NCBI GenBank assembly: GCA_029777935.1
Contig: JAKORH010000099.1
Location: 1 to 39,632, forward strand
DNA length: 39,632 bases
From: Pseudomonadota bacterium
GTDB taxonomy: Bacteria > Pseudomonadota > Gammaproteobacteria > Burkholderiales > Burkholderiaceae
Reading direction: 5' to 3'
Shown here: one piece after another, positions 7,617 through 16,529 of the stretch
Numbering within the stretch: the first letter of the stretch is position 1
Layout: every line of letters begins with the position of its first letter
Translations under genes and position numbers: made by a program
Notes under the pieces: generated by a model
What the model was told of the DNA's origin: nothing
Seen by the model: the letters and a program-made list of their open reading frames with translations, nothing else
Database searches by the model: none

Positions 7617-7618
7617 CC

Positions 7619-7688
7619 GTCGCCCCGGCGAAGGCCGGGGCCCAATTTTGAGCACAACAAATTAGGCCCCGGCCTGCGCCGGGGCGAC
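7619..7688. repeat. Family A two-hairpin inverted repeat (copy A1)
   Basis: A 70-base element starting GTCGCCCCGGC and ending GCCGGGGCGAC. Its two outer arms of about 29 bases match with two mismatches, and each half also folds on itself with a GCCCCGGC/GCCGGGGC stem. It sits between the crotonase and aldehyde dehydrogenase genes, where it could reduce read-through. Confidence 0.85.
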
Positions 7689-7707
7689 ACCCACCGAATC
7701 GATCAAT

Positions 7708-9075
7708 ATGCTGAAGATCACCAACCCCGCCAGCGGCGCAACCCTCGCCGAACTGCCCGAGGACAGCGCCGACGCGATCGCCGCCAGGTACCGCGCCGCG
7801 CGCGCCGCGCAGCCGAGCTGGGCGGCCACGCCGGTTTCGCAGCGGCTGGCCGCGATCCGCGCCTTCCGCGAGGGCATCGTGCGCGAGCTCGACTCGCTCG
7901 CCGCGCTGTTAACCTCCGAGGTCGGCAAGCCGATCACGCAATCGCGCAACGAGTTGAACGGGCTGCTCGGCCGCGTCGACTTCTTCCTCGCCGAAACCGG
8001 GAAGACGCTGGCGCCGCGCGACGTGTTCGACGAAAGCGGCATGCGCGAACGCATCTCGCACGAGCCGCTCGGCGTGATCGCAAACATCTCGGCGTGGAAC
8101 TACCCGTACTTCGTGGGCAGCAACGTGTTCGTGCCGGCGCTCGCGACCGGCAACGCCGTGCTGTACAAGCCAAGCGAATTCGCGACACTGACGGGGCTCG
8201 CGATCGGCAAGCTGCTGCACGCGAGCGGCGTGCCGCGCGACGTGTTCCAGGTGATCGTCGGCGCAGGGGCGGCGGGCGCCGCCTTGCTGGCGCAGCCGAT
8301 CGACGGCGTGTTCTTCACCGGCAGCTACGCGACGGGAGCGAGGATCGCGCAGGCGGTCGGGCCCCGCATGGTCAAGCTGCAGCTCGAGCTTGGCGGCAAG
8401 GACCCGGTGTACGTGTGCGACGACGTCGACGTCGCAGCGGCCGCCGCGTCGACCGCCGACGGCGCGATGTACAACACCGGGCAGAGCTGCTGTTCGGTCG
8501 AGCGCATCTACGTGCATGAAAAGATCCACGACACATTCGTCGACGCGTTCGTCAAGGAAGTGAAGGGGTTCCGCATCGGCGATCCGACCCGCGACGACAG
8601 CTACATCGGTCCGCTGACGCGCGCGCCGCAGCTCGCGGTGCTGGCCGATCAGGTAGCCGACGCGCTGGCCAAGGGTGCGAAGCTGCTCACCGGCGGCAGG
8701 CGGATCGAGCAGCCCGGCAACTGGTTCGAGCCGACCGTGTTCGCGAACGTGAATCACACGATGAAGCTGATGCGCGACGAAAGCTTCGGCCCGGTGATCG
8801 GCATCCAGAAGGTCGCGAGCGACGACGAGGCGGTGCGGCTGATGAACGACACCGAGTACGGCCTCACCGCAGCCGTCTACACCCGCGACCCCGCGCGCGC
8901 GGAGGGCCTACTTGCGCGGCTCAATGCCGGCAGCGTCTACTGGAACTGCTGCGACCGCGTCAGCCCGCGACTGCCCTGGTCAGGGCTCGGCCACTCCGGC
9001 ATCGGGCTCACGCTGTCGACTTACGGGATCGAGACCTTCACGCGGCCGAAGGCCTGGCACCTGCGGTCGGCGTAG
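7708..9075 (+). CDS. NAD(P)-dependent aldehyde dehydrogenase
   Basis: A complete 455-residue aldehyde dehydrogenase. Features in order are ISAWNYPYF (127-135), LYKPSE (152-157), FTGS (203-206), the general base Glu227 in LELGGKDP, and catalytic Cys261 in NTGQSCC. Cys262 beside it is a second, unusual Cys. The family oxidises an aldehyde to the acid or CoA-independent product. It is the last gene of the plus-strand catabolic group with the alcohol dehydrogenase and could oxidise that enzyme's aldehyde product. It is shorter than the usual 480-500 residues because the N-terminus is trimmed. Confidence 0.92.
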   Translation: MLKITNPASGATLAELPEDSADAIAARYRAARAAQPSWAATPVSQRLAAIRAFREGIVRELDSLAALLTSEVGKPITQSRNELNGLLGRVDFFLAETGKTLAPRDVFDESGMRERISHEPLGVIANISAWNYPYFVGSNVFVPALATGNAVLYKPSEFATLTGLAIGKLLHASGVPRDVFQVIVGAGAAGAALLAQPIDGVFFTGSYATGARIAQAVGPRMVKLQLELGGKDPVYVCDDVDVAAAAASTADGAMYNTGQSCCSVERIYVHEKIHDTFVDAFVKEVKGFRIGDPTRDDSYIGPLTRAPQLAVLADQVADALAKGAKLLTGGRRIEQPGNWFEPTVFANVNHTMKLMRDESFGPVIGIQKVASDDEAVRLMNDTEYGLTAAVYTRDPARAEGLLARLNAGSVYWNCCDRVSPRLPWSGLGHSGIGLTLSTYGIETFTRPKAWHLRSA

Positions 9076-9090
9076 CTGCTGGAAACCGGG

Positions 9091-9513
9091 CTAAGCCAGC
9101 GCGTACCGCAGCCACGCGTCGAACTTTTCCGCCGACAGCGCGCCGTTCAGGCGCTCCTCCAGATGCCGGTCGCGGAACACCGCGACCGTCGGCACGCTGC
9201 GCACCGCGTAGCGGCTCGTGACGTGCGGATTCGCGTCGGTGTCCACGCGCGCGAACAGCAGCGACGGCGACTTCGCCGCCGCGGCGGCGAACACGGGGGC
9301 GAACGACTTGCACGGAGCGCACCAGCCCGACGTGAAGTCGACCACCACCGGTCCTGCGCTCGCCGAGATGACGGCGGCGAAGTTCTCGTCGGTCAGGTCG
9401 ACCAGTGCGCCGGCCACGAGCGGCCGCTCGCAAGGGCCGCACGGCCGTCCGAGGTTCAGGCGGCCGTCCGGCACATGGTTGCGCGCATGGCAATGCGGGC
9501 ACTCGAGCAGCAT
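9091..9513 (-). CDS. Thioredoxin 2-type protein with WCAPC active site
   Basis: A 140-residue TrxC-like protein. The N-terminal zinc finger uses Cys5, Cys8, Cys25 and Cys28 (CPHC, CGPC). The thioredoxin fold follows with active site WCAPC (Cys65, Cys68) and the cis-Pro loop VPTVAVF. Ala replaces the usual Gly between the active-site cysteines, which can shift redox potential. It reduces protein disulfides in the cytoplasm. It is the downstream partner of a tandem pair; residue numbering of all six cysteines is identical to the upstream copy, so the pair arose by duplication. Confidence 0.88.
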   Translation of the reverse strand: MLLECPHCHARNHVPDGRLNLGRPCGPCERPLVAGALVDLTDENFAAVISASAGPVVVDFTSGWCAPCKSFAPVFAAAAAKSPSLLFARVDTDANPHVTSRYAVRSVPTVAVFRDRHLEERLNGALSAEKFDAWLRYALA

Positions 9514-9633
9514 CGCGTGGTCCGGGAGACGGGGCGACTACTTTGCGAACAGCAACGCGCGAAAGCAAGGCGTGACCCGCAAACGCGGGGCGCGTGGCCG
9601 AGGAGTAGTGGGGTGGGCTACCGCTCGCGGCGC

Positions 9634-10059
9634 TCAGCGCGCGACGGCGGCATTCAGCCACGCGTCGAACTGGCCGGCCGGCAGCGCGCCGCTGATGCGC
9701 TTGGCGAGCGTGCCGTCCTGGAATACCGCGATCGTCGGAATACTACGTATCGCGAAGCGGCTCGCTACGTGCGGGTTGGCGTCGGTATCGACCTTGGCGA
9801 AGAGCACCGCGCCGTTGCGCCGCGCCGCGTCCGCGAACACGGGCGCGAACATCCGGCACGGTCCGCACCACGACGCCCAGTAGTCGACGACGATCGGACG
9901 TCGGCTGGCCGCAATCACCGCGGAAAAGTTGTCGTCGTTCAGCGCAACCGGCGCGCCGTGCAGCAGCGGTTTGCTGCAAATGCCGCAGGTCGGCTCGTCG
10001 TTGAAACGTTCATCCTGCACGCGGTTCTTCGCGCGGCAATGCGGGCACTCGAGGATCAT
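9634..10059 (-). CDS. trxC: Thioredoxin 2
   Basis: A 141-residue TrxC. Zinc-finger cysteines are Cys5, Cys8, Cys25 and Cys28; the active site is the canonical WCGPC (Cys65, Cys68); and the cis-Pro loop is IPTIAVF. It is a cytoplasmic disulfide reductase typically induced by oxidative stress. It lies between the EF-G-like gene upstream and a diverged copy downstream, 120 bases away. A two-hairpin repeat at 10137-10206 separates it from the EF-G-like gene, so it may have its own promoter. Confidence 0.92.
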   Translation of the reverse strand: MILECPHCRAKNRVQDERFNDEPTCGICSKPLLHGAPVALNDDNFSAVIAASRRPIVVDYWASWCGPCRMFAPVFADAARRNGAVLFAKVDTDANPHVASRFAIRSIPTIAVFQDGTLAKRISGALPAGQFDAWLNAAVAR

Positions 10060-10136
10060 GGCGCCCAGGTGGATGCGCGGCGCGCCATTTCAAGCGACGC
10101 GCGGACGAGTTGTGACCGGCGTCACGCATGAGGCGC

Positions 10137-10206
10137 GTCGCCCCGGCGAAGACCGGGGCCCAATTTGCGGCGCTCGAAATTAGGCCCCAGCCTGCGCCGG
10201 GGCGAC
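10137..10206. repeat. Family A two-hairpin inverted repeat (copy A2)
   Basis: A 70-base copy with the same GTCGCCCCGGC and GCCGGGGCGAC ends as A1 and a different central spacer. It lies 9 bases past the EF-G-like stop, between that gene and trxC, and could act as a transcription terminator or mRNA stabiliser. Confidence 0.85.
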
Positions 10207-10215
10207 GAGGACGTA

Positions 10216-12267
10216 TCACTCCTCTTCCGCTTCCTTGCGCTTGCTCTTGAACTCGTTGGCGAGTTGCGCCTGCACGTTCGGCGGCACCGCCTCGTAGTGG
10301 GACAGCTCCATCGAGTAGCTGCCCTGTCCCTGCGTGATCGCCTTCAGCCGCCCCGCGTAGCCGTCGAGTTCCGACAGCGGCACCACGCCCTTGACGACCA
10401 TCATGCCGCCGGCGAGGTTGTCGGTGCCGGTGACCTGCCCGCGGCGCGACGACAGATCGCCGGTGATGTCGCCCATCACCGCGTCGGGCACCACGATCTC
10501 GACGTTGACGATCGGCTCGAGCACGATCGGCCGCGCCTTGGGCAATGCGTCGAGCATCGCCTTGCGTCCTGCGGCGACGAACGCGACCTCCTTGCTGTCG
10601 ACCGGATGGTGCTTGCCGTCGTAGACGACCACGCGGATGTCCTGCAGCGGATAGCCGGCGACGTAGCCGCTGGCGAGCACCTCGCGCACGCCCTTCTCCA
10701 CGGCGGGGATGAAGTTGTACGGAATCACGCCGCCCTTGACCTGGTCGACGAACTCGAACCCCTGCCCGCGCCCCATCGGTTCCACGCGCAGGTACACCTC
10801 GCCGAACTGTCCGGCGCCGCCGGTCTGCTTCTTGTGGCGCGCGTGGCCCTCGGCCAGCGCGTTGATCGTCTCGCGGTACGGCACGCGCGGCGGCCGGGTG
10901 GCGACCTCGAGCTTGTACAGCGAGTTCATCCGTTCGAGCACCGAGCGCAGATGCAGCTCCGAAAGCCCGCGCAGCACGGTCTCGTTCTGCTGCACGTCGT
11001 GCTCGATCGCCAGCGTCGGGTCCTCCGCCGCGATCTTGGCCATCACCTCGGAGATGCGGCCCTCGTCGCCGCGGCGCTTGGGCTCGACGGCCCAGCCGAA
11101 CATCGGCTTCGGAAAGTCGAGCGGCTTCATCCGCACGAGATCCTCTTCGTGCGAGTCGTGCAGCACGCAGTCGAACAGGATCTCCTCGACCTTGGCCACC
11201 GCGCCGATGTCGCCGGGCACGAGCTGCGGCACCTCGACCATGTCCTTGCCCTGCAGCAGCATCGGGTGCGCGACCTTGAATGCCTTCTTGCTGTCGCCGA
11301 CGAAGAGCTGCGTGTCCTTGCCGATCCGTCCCTGGTGCACGCGAAACATGCCGATCTTGCCGACGTACGGGTCGTTGACGACCTTGAACACGTGCGCGAT
11401 CACGTGCTTGTTCGGATCCGGGGCGGCGCGGAACGCCTGCGCGTCGGCTCCTTCGCCCTTGATCAGCAGCGGCGGATTGCCTTCGCCCGGATGCGGCAGA
11501 TGGCGCGCCATCACGTCGAGCAGGTCCTGCACGCCGGCGCCGGTGCGCGCCGAAGTGAAGCACAACGGAATGATGTGGCCGTCGCGCAGCGCCTTCTCCA
11601 GCGGCGCGTGCAGAGTGGTCGGATCGACGCTGCCCTGTTCGAGATACTTCTCCATCGCCGCGTCGTCGACCTCGACCACCTGCTCGATCAGCTTGCGGTG
11701 CACTTCGGCCACCGACAGGAAGTCGGCGGTGCCCGCGTCATGGTCGAAGCAGTCGATCACGCGCGCGCCCTTCTCGGCCGGCAGGTTGATCGGCAGCACT
11801 TCGTTGCCGAACGCCTGCTGCAGATCTTCCAGCAGGCCGGGCAGATCGATGTGCTCGTGGTCGATCTTGTTGACGATGATCACCCGGCACAGGTTGCGCG
11901 CCTTCGCCCAGTCCATCATCCGGCGCGTGACGAGCTCGATGCCGTTGACGGCATTGACGACCACCGCGACGGTCTCGACCGCGTCGAGCGCGCCGATCGC
12001 CTGGCCGATGAAGTCCGGATACCCCGGCGTGTCGATCAGGTGAATGCGCGCACCGTTGTGGTCGCAGTGAGTGACCGCCGCACGCAGCGAATGCAGCGCG
12101 GTCTTTTCCTGCGCGTCGTAGTCCGAGACCGTGGTGCCCTTCTCCACGCTGCCCGGCGCGCCGATCATCTTCGATTTCACCAGCAGTTGCTCGACCAGCG
12201 TCGTCTTGCCCGACGCGCCGTGGCCGACGACGGCCACCGTGCGCAGATTCTCCGTGGCGAAAGTCAT
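10216..12267 (-). CDS. Elongation factor G-like GTPase (EF-G paralogue)
   Basis: A 683-residue translation-factor GTPase. The G motifs are GHGASGKTT (15-23), DTPG (79-82) and NKID (133-136), and the EF-G domains II to V follow through the C-terminus. It belongs to the EF-G-like (FusA2-type) group: the switch I region reads EKGTTVSDYD where true EF-G has the RGIT-type sequence. True EF-G normally sits in the str operon beside rpsL, rpsG and tuf; none of these is nearby. Its role is unproven. EF-G paralogues have been linked to ribosome recycling or stress translation in other bacteria. The C-terminus ends in a Lys/Glu-rich tail. Confidence 0.88.
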   Translation of the reverse strand: MTFATENLRTVAVVGHGASGKTTLVEQLLVKSKMIGAPGSVEKGTTVSDYDAQEKTALHSLRAAVTHCDHNGARIHLIDTPGYPDFIGQAIGALDAVETVAVVVNAVNGIELVTRRMMDWAKARNLCRVIIVNKIDHEHIDLPGLLEDLQQAFGNEVLPINLPAEKGARVIDCFDHDAGTADFLSVAEVHRKLIEQVVEVDDAAMEKYLEQGSVDPTTLHAPLEKALRDGHIIPLCFTSARTGAGVQDLLDVMARHLPHPGEGNPPLLIKGEGADAQAFRAAPDPNKHVIAHVFKVVNDPYVGKIGMFRVHQGRIGKDTQLFVGDSKKAFKVAHPMLLQGKDMVEVPQLVPGDIGAVAKVEEILFDCVLHDSHEEDLVRMKPLDFPKPMFGWAVEPKRRGDEGRISEVMAKIAAEDPTLAIEHDVQQNETVLRGLSELHLRSVLERMNSLYKLEVATRPPRVPYRETINALAEGHARHKKQTGGAGQFGEVYLRVEPMGRGQGFEFVDQVKGGVIPYNFIPAVEKGVREVLASGYVAGYPLQDIRVVVYDGKHHPVDSKEVAFVAAGRKAMLDALPKARPIVLEPIVNVEIVVPDAVMGDITGDLSSRRGQVTGTDNLAGGMMVVKGVVPLSELDGYAGRLKAITQGQGSYSMELSHYEAVPPNVQAQLANEFKSKRKEAEEE

Positions 12268-12389
12268 TGTTCTCTCTCCTGAATGATCGGCGGGAACTAT
12301 AACGCCCGGCGCCGCACGCAGCAGGTGACCGTCGAGGGCGGCGCGGGCACAATGTGAGACAGAACAACAAACGGCTCACTGCGCGATAC

Positions 12390-12415
12390 GTCGCCCCGGC
12401 TTGCGCCGGGGCGAC
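12390..12415. repeat. Family A single hairpin (copy A3)
   Basis: A 26-base half unit, GTCGCCCCGGC-TTGC-GCCGGGGCGAC, a perfect stem of 11 pairs. It equals one arm of the two-hairpin elements folded on itself, so family A exists both as singlets and as doublets. Confidence 0.8.
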
Positions 12416-12534
12416 GGAGCCCGACAACTGTCCTCCATGGCCAGCGAGCGTTGCGGCGGCGAGCGAAGTTTTCGTCGAGTGGTCTTCAAAGACCTTGTTC
12501 AGCACAGAGGGCACAGAGTGGAGATGCAGCCTTT

Positions 12535-12608
12535 GTCATTCCCGCGCAGGCGGGAATCCAGCCGCTGCGTCATCAAAGACACTGGGTCCCCGCGTCCGCG
12601 GGGACGAC
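12535..12608. repeat. Family B two-hairpin inverted repeat (copy B1)
   Basis: A 74-base element beginning GTCATTCCCGCG, with GCGGGAATCCAG closing the first hairpin, and ending CCGCGGGGACGAC. The arms pair with each other with several mismatches, and each also folds alone. It lies 31 bases before the flavoprotein start. Confidence 0.8.
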
Positions 12609-12639
12609 ACCGACCACGCACCTGAACGGCTCTCTCGAC

Positions 12640-15168
12640 ATGTCAGAAGAACAGCGGCTTGCCGCGCCTACCGCGCCGCCCGCGCACGCGCGCATCGTGA
12701 TCATCGGCGGCGGCATCATGGGTTGCAGCGTCGCGTATCACCTGAGCGCGCTCGGCGAGCGCGACGTGGTGCTGCTCGAACAGGGGCGGCTCACCAGCGG
12801 CACCACGTGGCACGCGGCCGGCCTCGTCGGGCAGCTGCGCAACCACGAAAGCATGACGCGGCTGATCCGCTACTCGACCGAGCTGTACTCGAAGCTCGAA
12901 GCGGAGACGGGGCTTTCCACCGGCTGGAAGCAGTGCGGCTCGCTCGCGGTCGCGCGCACGGCCGACCGCATGGTGCAACTGAAGCGCACCGCGGCGGTCG
13001 CACAGGCGTACGGCGTCACATGTGACGTGATCACGCCGGCCGAGGCGGGCCGGCTTTACCCGATCATGGAAACGCGCGACCTCGCGGGTGCGGTGTGGCT
13101 GCCCGGCGACGGCAAGGCCAATCCCGCCGATCTGACGCTCGCGCTTGCCAAGGGCGCCCGCAAGGGTCACGGAAACCGCGGCGGCGTCAGGATCTGCGAA
13201 GGCGTGCGCGTCACCGGCGCCACGCACTTCCGCACCGAACGCCGCCGCGGCGTGAAATCGCTTTCATGGCTGGCGAAGGACGGCAGCCGCGGCGAGATCG
13301 AAGCCGAGATCTTCGTGCTGTGCGGCGGCCAGTGGTCGCGCGCGCTCGGCCGCACGCTCGGCGTCACGGTGCCGCTGTTCTCGTGCGAGCACTACTACAT
13401 CGTCACGGACAGGATCGACGGCGTTCACCGCGACCTGCCCGTGATGCGCGACCCCGACGGCTACATCTATTTCAAGGAGGAGGTCGGCGGGCTGCTGATG
13501 GGCGGTTTCGAACCGAAGGCCACGCCGTGGCTGCAGAGCGCGGCCCATCGCGGCGGCATTCCGGAGAACTTCGAGTTCCAGCTCCTGCCCGACAACTGGG
13601 ACGCGTTCCAGATCCTGCTCGACAACGCGCTGATCCGCGTGCCGGCGCTGCACACGGCAAGAGTCAAGCAGTTCTACAACGGGCCCGAATCGTTCACCGC
13701 GGACAACAACTTCATCGTCGGTCCCGCGCCGGGGCTGGACAACCTGTACGTCGGCTGCGGCTTCAACTCGATGGGCATCGCCTCCGGCGGCGGCGCCGGC
13801 AAGGCGCTCGCCGAGTGGATCGTGCAGGGCGAGCCCACGCTCGATCTGTGGCCGGTCGACATCCGCCGCTTCGCGCACTTCAACGGCAACGAGACGTGGC
13901 TGCCCGACCGCATCGCCGAAGTGCTCGGCATGCATTACAGGATGCCGTGGCCGAACCGCGAGCTGGAGAGCGCACGGCCGTTCCGCCGCTCGCCCCTGTA
14001 TGCGCATCTGCGCGAACGCGGCGCCTGCTTCGGCTCGAAGATGGGCTGGGAGCGCTCCAACTTCTTCGCGCCGTCGCCTGGGGAGTCGAAGATCGAATAC
14101 GGCTGGGGGCATCAGAACTGGCATCCGTGGGTCGCGGCCGAGCATCGCGCGTGCCGCGAGCGGGTCGCGGTGTTCGACATGACGTCGTTCGCCAAGCTGC
14201 AGGTTGCAGGGCCCGACGCGTGGACCGCGCTGCAGTGGCTGGTCGCCAACGACGTGCCGCGCACGGCCGGCGCCACCGTCTACACCGGGATGCTCAACGA
14301 GCGCGGCGGCTACGAGAGCGACTTCACGCTCACCTGCATCGACGCCGACGAGTTCCTGATCGTCACCAGCTCCGGCTCCGCGGTGCGCGACCGCGACGTG
14401 ATCGAGCGCGCGCTGCGCGAGCACGGCTGGCGTTGCACGGTGACCGATGTCACGCCGATGTTCGCGATGCTCGCCGTGATGGGCCCGCGTTCGCGCGAAC
14501 TGATGCAGCGCGTGTCGACCGCGCGCTTCGACAGCGCGTCGTTTCCCTTCGGAACGTCGCAGCAGATCGACCTCGGCTACGCCACGGTGCGCGCCACGCG
14601 TCTGACCTACGTCGGCGAACTCGGCTGGGAGCTGTACACGCCGGTCGAGTTCGCGGTCGGCGTGTACGAGCAACTGCTTGAGGCCGGCAGCGATCTCGGG
14701 CTTGCCAACGCCGGCTACTACGCGATCGACTCGCTGCGGCTGGAGAAAGGCTATCGCGCCTGGGGACGAGAACTGACGCCGGACATCAATCCGTTCGAGG
14801 CCGGGCTGTCGTTCGCGGTGAAGCTCGACAAGGAAGGCGGATTCCGCGGCCGCGAGGCGCTGATGCGCATCAAGGCACAGGGCGTGCAGCGGCGCGTCGT
14901 ATCGCTGGTCATCGAGGCTCCGCACACGAACCTGTGGGGCAACGAGCTGATCCTGCGCGACGGCGAGCCGGCCGGCTTCGTGACCTCGGCAGCGTTCGGC
15001 CACACGATCGGCAAGCCGGTCGCGCTCGGGCAGATCACGAATGCCAGCGGGCTGGCGGATGAGGCGCGGATCGAATCGGGCCGGTACGAAGTCGATCTCG
15101 CGGGCGAGCGTTACGCTGCGAGCGTGTCGCTGAAGGCGCCGCTCGATTCGAGCGCGGCGCGGGGATAG
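12640..15168 (+). CDS. FAD-dependent dimethylglycine/sarcosine dehydrogenase-like protein with C-terminal GcvT domain
   Basis: An 842-residue two-domain enzyme. The N-terminal DAO-type FAD domain has GGGIMG (23-28), and His58 in TSGTTWHAAGL corresponds to the histidine that carries covalent FAD in dimethylglycine dehydrogenases. From about residue 450 a GcvT/aminomethyltransferase folate domain follows (VFDMTSFAKLQVAGPDA, and YVGELGWELY later). The family oxidatively demethylates N-methylated glycines and can pass formaldehyde to tetrahydrofolate. The ATG at 12640 is taken as the start; an open frame extends upstream to 12451 but runs through repeat B1, so it is not coding. Which N-methyl substrate is used is not determined. 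The Bcr/CflA exporter follows on the same strand after repeat B2. Confidence 0.88.
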   Translation: MSEEQRLAAPTAPPAHARIVIIGGGIMGCSVAYHLSALGERDVVLLEQGRLTSGTTWHAAGLVGQLRNHESMTRLIRYSTELYSKLEAETGLSTGWKQCGSLAVARTADRMVQLKRTAAVAQAYGVTCDVITPAEAGRLYPIMETRDLAGAVWLPGDGKANPADLTLALAKGARKGHGNRGGVRICEGVRVTGATHFRTERRRGVKSLSWLAKDGSRGEIEAEIFVLCGGQWSRALGRTLGVTVPLFSCEHYYIVTDRIDGVHRDLPVMRDPDGYIYFKEEVGGLLMGGFEPKATPWLQSAAHRGGIPENFEFQLLPDNWDAFQILLDNALIRVPALHTARVKQFYNGPESFTADNNFIVGPAPGLDNLYVGCGFNSMGIASGGGAGKALAEWIVQGEPTLDLWPVDIRRFAHFNGNETWLPDRIAEVLGMHYRMPWPNRELESARPFRRSPLYAHLRERGACFGSKMGWERSNFFAPSPGESKIEYGWGHQNWHPWVAAEHRACRERVAVFDMTSFAKLQVAGPDAWTALQWLVANDVPRTAGATVYTGMLNERGGYESDFTLTCIDADEFLIVTSSGSAVRDRDVIERALREHGWRCTVTDVTPMFAMLAVMGPRSRELMQRVSTARFDSASFPFGTSQQIDLGYATVRATRLTYVGELGWELYTPVEFAVGVYEQLLEAGSDLGLANAGYYAIDSLRLEKGYRAWGRELTPDINPFEAGLSFAVKLDKEGGFRGREALMRIKAQGVQRRVVSLVIEAPHTNLWGNELILRDGEPAGFVTSAAFGHTIGKPVALGQITNASGLADEARIESGRYEVDLAGERYAASVSLKAPLDSSAARG

Positions 15169-15178
15169 GGCCGTTGGT

Positions 15179-15247
15179 GTCATTCCCGCGGAAGCGGGAA
15201 TCCAGAGGCGCATCGACCGATTGCATCCCCGCTTGCGCGGGAATGAC
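15179..15247. repeat. Family B two-hairpin inverted repeat (copy B2)
   Basis: A 69-base copy starting GTCATTCCCGCG and ending GCGCGGGAATGAC, between the flavoprotein stop and the exporter start on the same strand. Confidence 0.8.
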
Positions 15248-15270
15248 ATCCTGGCGATAGCCTTGCGCCT

Positions 15271-16482
15271 GTGAACCCCCACGCCGCCCACCTCTGGAAG
15301 GCGCCTGCCTGGTCGCTGTCGCTGCTGCTCGCGTGCCTGTCCATGCTCGGGCCGTTCGCGATCGACACCTACCTGCCGGCGTTCACCGGCATCCGCACCG
15401 CTCTCGGTGCGTCGCCACTCGAGATGCAGCAGACGCTGTCGGCGTATTTGTTCGGCTTCGCGGCGATGAACCTCTTCCACGGCGCGCTCGCCGACAGCTT
15501 CGGCCGCCGTCCGGTGATCCTTTGGGGCGTGGCCGCGTTCACCGCGGCGTCGGCCGGCTGCGCGCTGGCGCAGACGATCGGGCAGCTCGTGTTCTTCCGC
15601 GCGGTGCAGGGGCTCGCCACCGGCGCGGGCGTGGTCGTGTCGCGCGCGGTCATCCGCGACATGTTCCTGCCGGCGCAGGCGCAGCGCGTGATGTCGCAGG
15701 TGACGATCTTCTTCGGCATCGCGCCGGCGATCGCGCCGATCGTCGGCGGACTGCTGTTCGAGTTCATCGGCTGGCACGCGGTGTTCTGGTTCCTCGCCGG
15801 CGTGGGGTCGCTGCTCTGGCTCGCCAACTGGCGCCTGCTGCCGGAGACGCTGCACGCGAAGGACGCGCAGCCCTTCAACCTGCGCCACCTGATGCGCGGC
15901 TACGCGCAACTGATCGGCCACCGCGACTTCATGTTGCTTGCGCTGGCGAGCGGCGTGCCGTTCAACGGCGTGTTCCTGTACGTGCTGTCGGCGCCGGCGT
16001 TCCTCGGCGAACTGCTGCACCTTGCGCCGACGCAGTTCTTCTGGTTCTTCTGCTGCACGATCGGCGGCATCATGGGCGGCGCGTGGCTGAGCGGCCGGCT
16101 CGCGGGCCGCATCACGCCGCGACGGCAGATCCGCTACGGCTTCACGATCATGGTGGCCGTGTCGCTCGCCAACGTCACCGCCAACGCCATGGCCCCCGCA
16201 CAGACGTGGTGGGCGCTGCCGCTGATCGGCGTGTTCGCGTTCGGCTGGGCGCTGATGGTGCCGGTGGTTACGCTGCTGGTGCTCGATCTGGCGCCGGCGC
16301 GGCGCGGGCTCGCCTCGTCGCTGCAGGCGGTCGTCGGCAGCATTGCCAACGGCATCGTCGCCGGTGCGCTGGCGCCGGCGGTGATGCACTCTCCGCTCGC
16401 GCTGGCGCTGGCGTCGTCCGGCCTGATGTGCATCGGGCTTGCCTCCTGGCAGATCGTCCGGCGGCGCGTGAAGGCGAAGTGA
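15271..16482 (+). CDS. MFS multidrug exporter, Bcr/CflA type
   Basis: A 403-residue major facilitator with about 12 hydrophobic helices. FAIDTYLPAF (about 30-39) and the loop GALADSFGRRPVILWG (about 71-86) mark the DHA1 Bcr/CflA subgroup, which exports drugs or metabolites in exchange for protons. The start is GTG at 15271, which opens into the first membrane helix after a short cytosolic leader. It is followed by alanine dehydrogenase after 47 bases. Substrates cannot be predicted; neighbours suggest amino-acid-related metabolism. Confidence 0.88.
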   Translation: MNPHAAHLWKAPAWSLSLLLACLSMLGPFAIDTYLPAFTGIRTALGASPLEMQQTLSAYLFGFAAMNLFHGALADSFGRRPVILWGVAAFTAASAGCALAQTIGQLVFFRAVQGLATGAGVVVSRAVIRDMFLPAQAQRVMSQVTIFFGIAPAIAPIVGGLLFEFIGWHAVFWFLAGVGSLLWLANWRLLPETLHAKDAQPFNLRHLMRGYAQLIGHRDFMLLALASGVPFNGVFLYVLSAPAFLGELLHLAPTQFFWFFCCTIGGIMGGAWLSGRLAGRITPRRQIRYGFTIMVAVSLANVTANAMAPAQTWWALPLIGVFAFGWALMVPVVTLLVLDLAPARRGLASSLQAVVGSIANGIVAGALAPAVMHSPLALALASSGLMCIGLASWQIVRRRVKAK

Positions 16483-16529
16483 GTCGGGCGCACAATTGCC
16501 CTCACAGGAGATCCACCGGAGGCGATCCC

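Larger units (their letters stand above)
12268..12639. other. 372-base gap between divergent genes
   Basis: No credible gene. It must hold the promoters for the EF-G-like gene (minus) and the flavoprotein (plus), but I cannot place convincing -35/-10 pairs. It contains the single hairpin A3 (12390-12415), a 14-base palindrome GGTCTTCAAAGACC (12481-12494), two nearby CACAGAG words around 12503-12518, and repeat B1 (12535-12608). Confidence 0.7.

Noticed and set aside
12451..12639. Upstream extension of the flavoprotein frame
   Set aside because: It translates repeat B1 and lacks homology; the FAD domain starts normally after the ATG at 12640.
12640..15168. Oxidase for N-methyl-AEP belonging to the phosphonate pathway
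   Set aside because: The protein has a folate (GcvT) domain, is far from the phn genes and is much longer than the single-domain flavoproteins expected for that step.
13264..16389. 1041-codon minus-strand frame
   Set aside because: It is antisense to the flavoprotein and exporter genes, runs through repeat B2 and is Arg/His/Gln-rich, typical of high-GC shadow frames.
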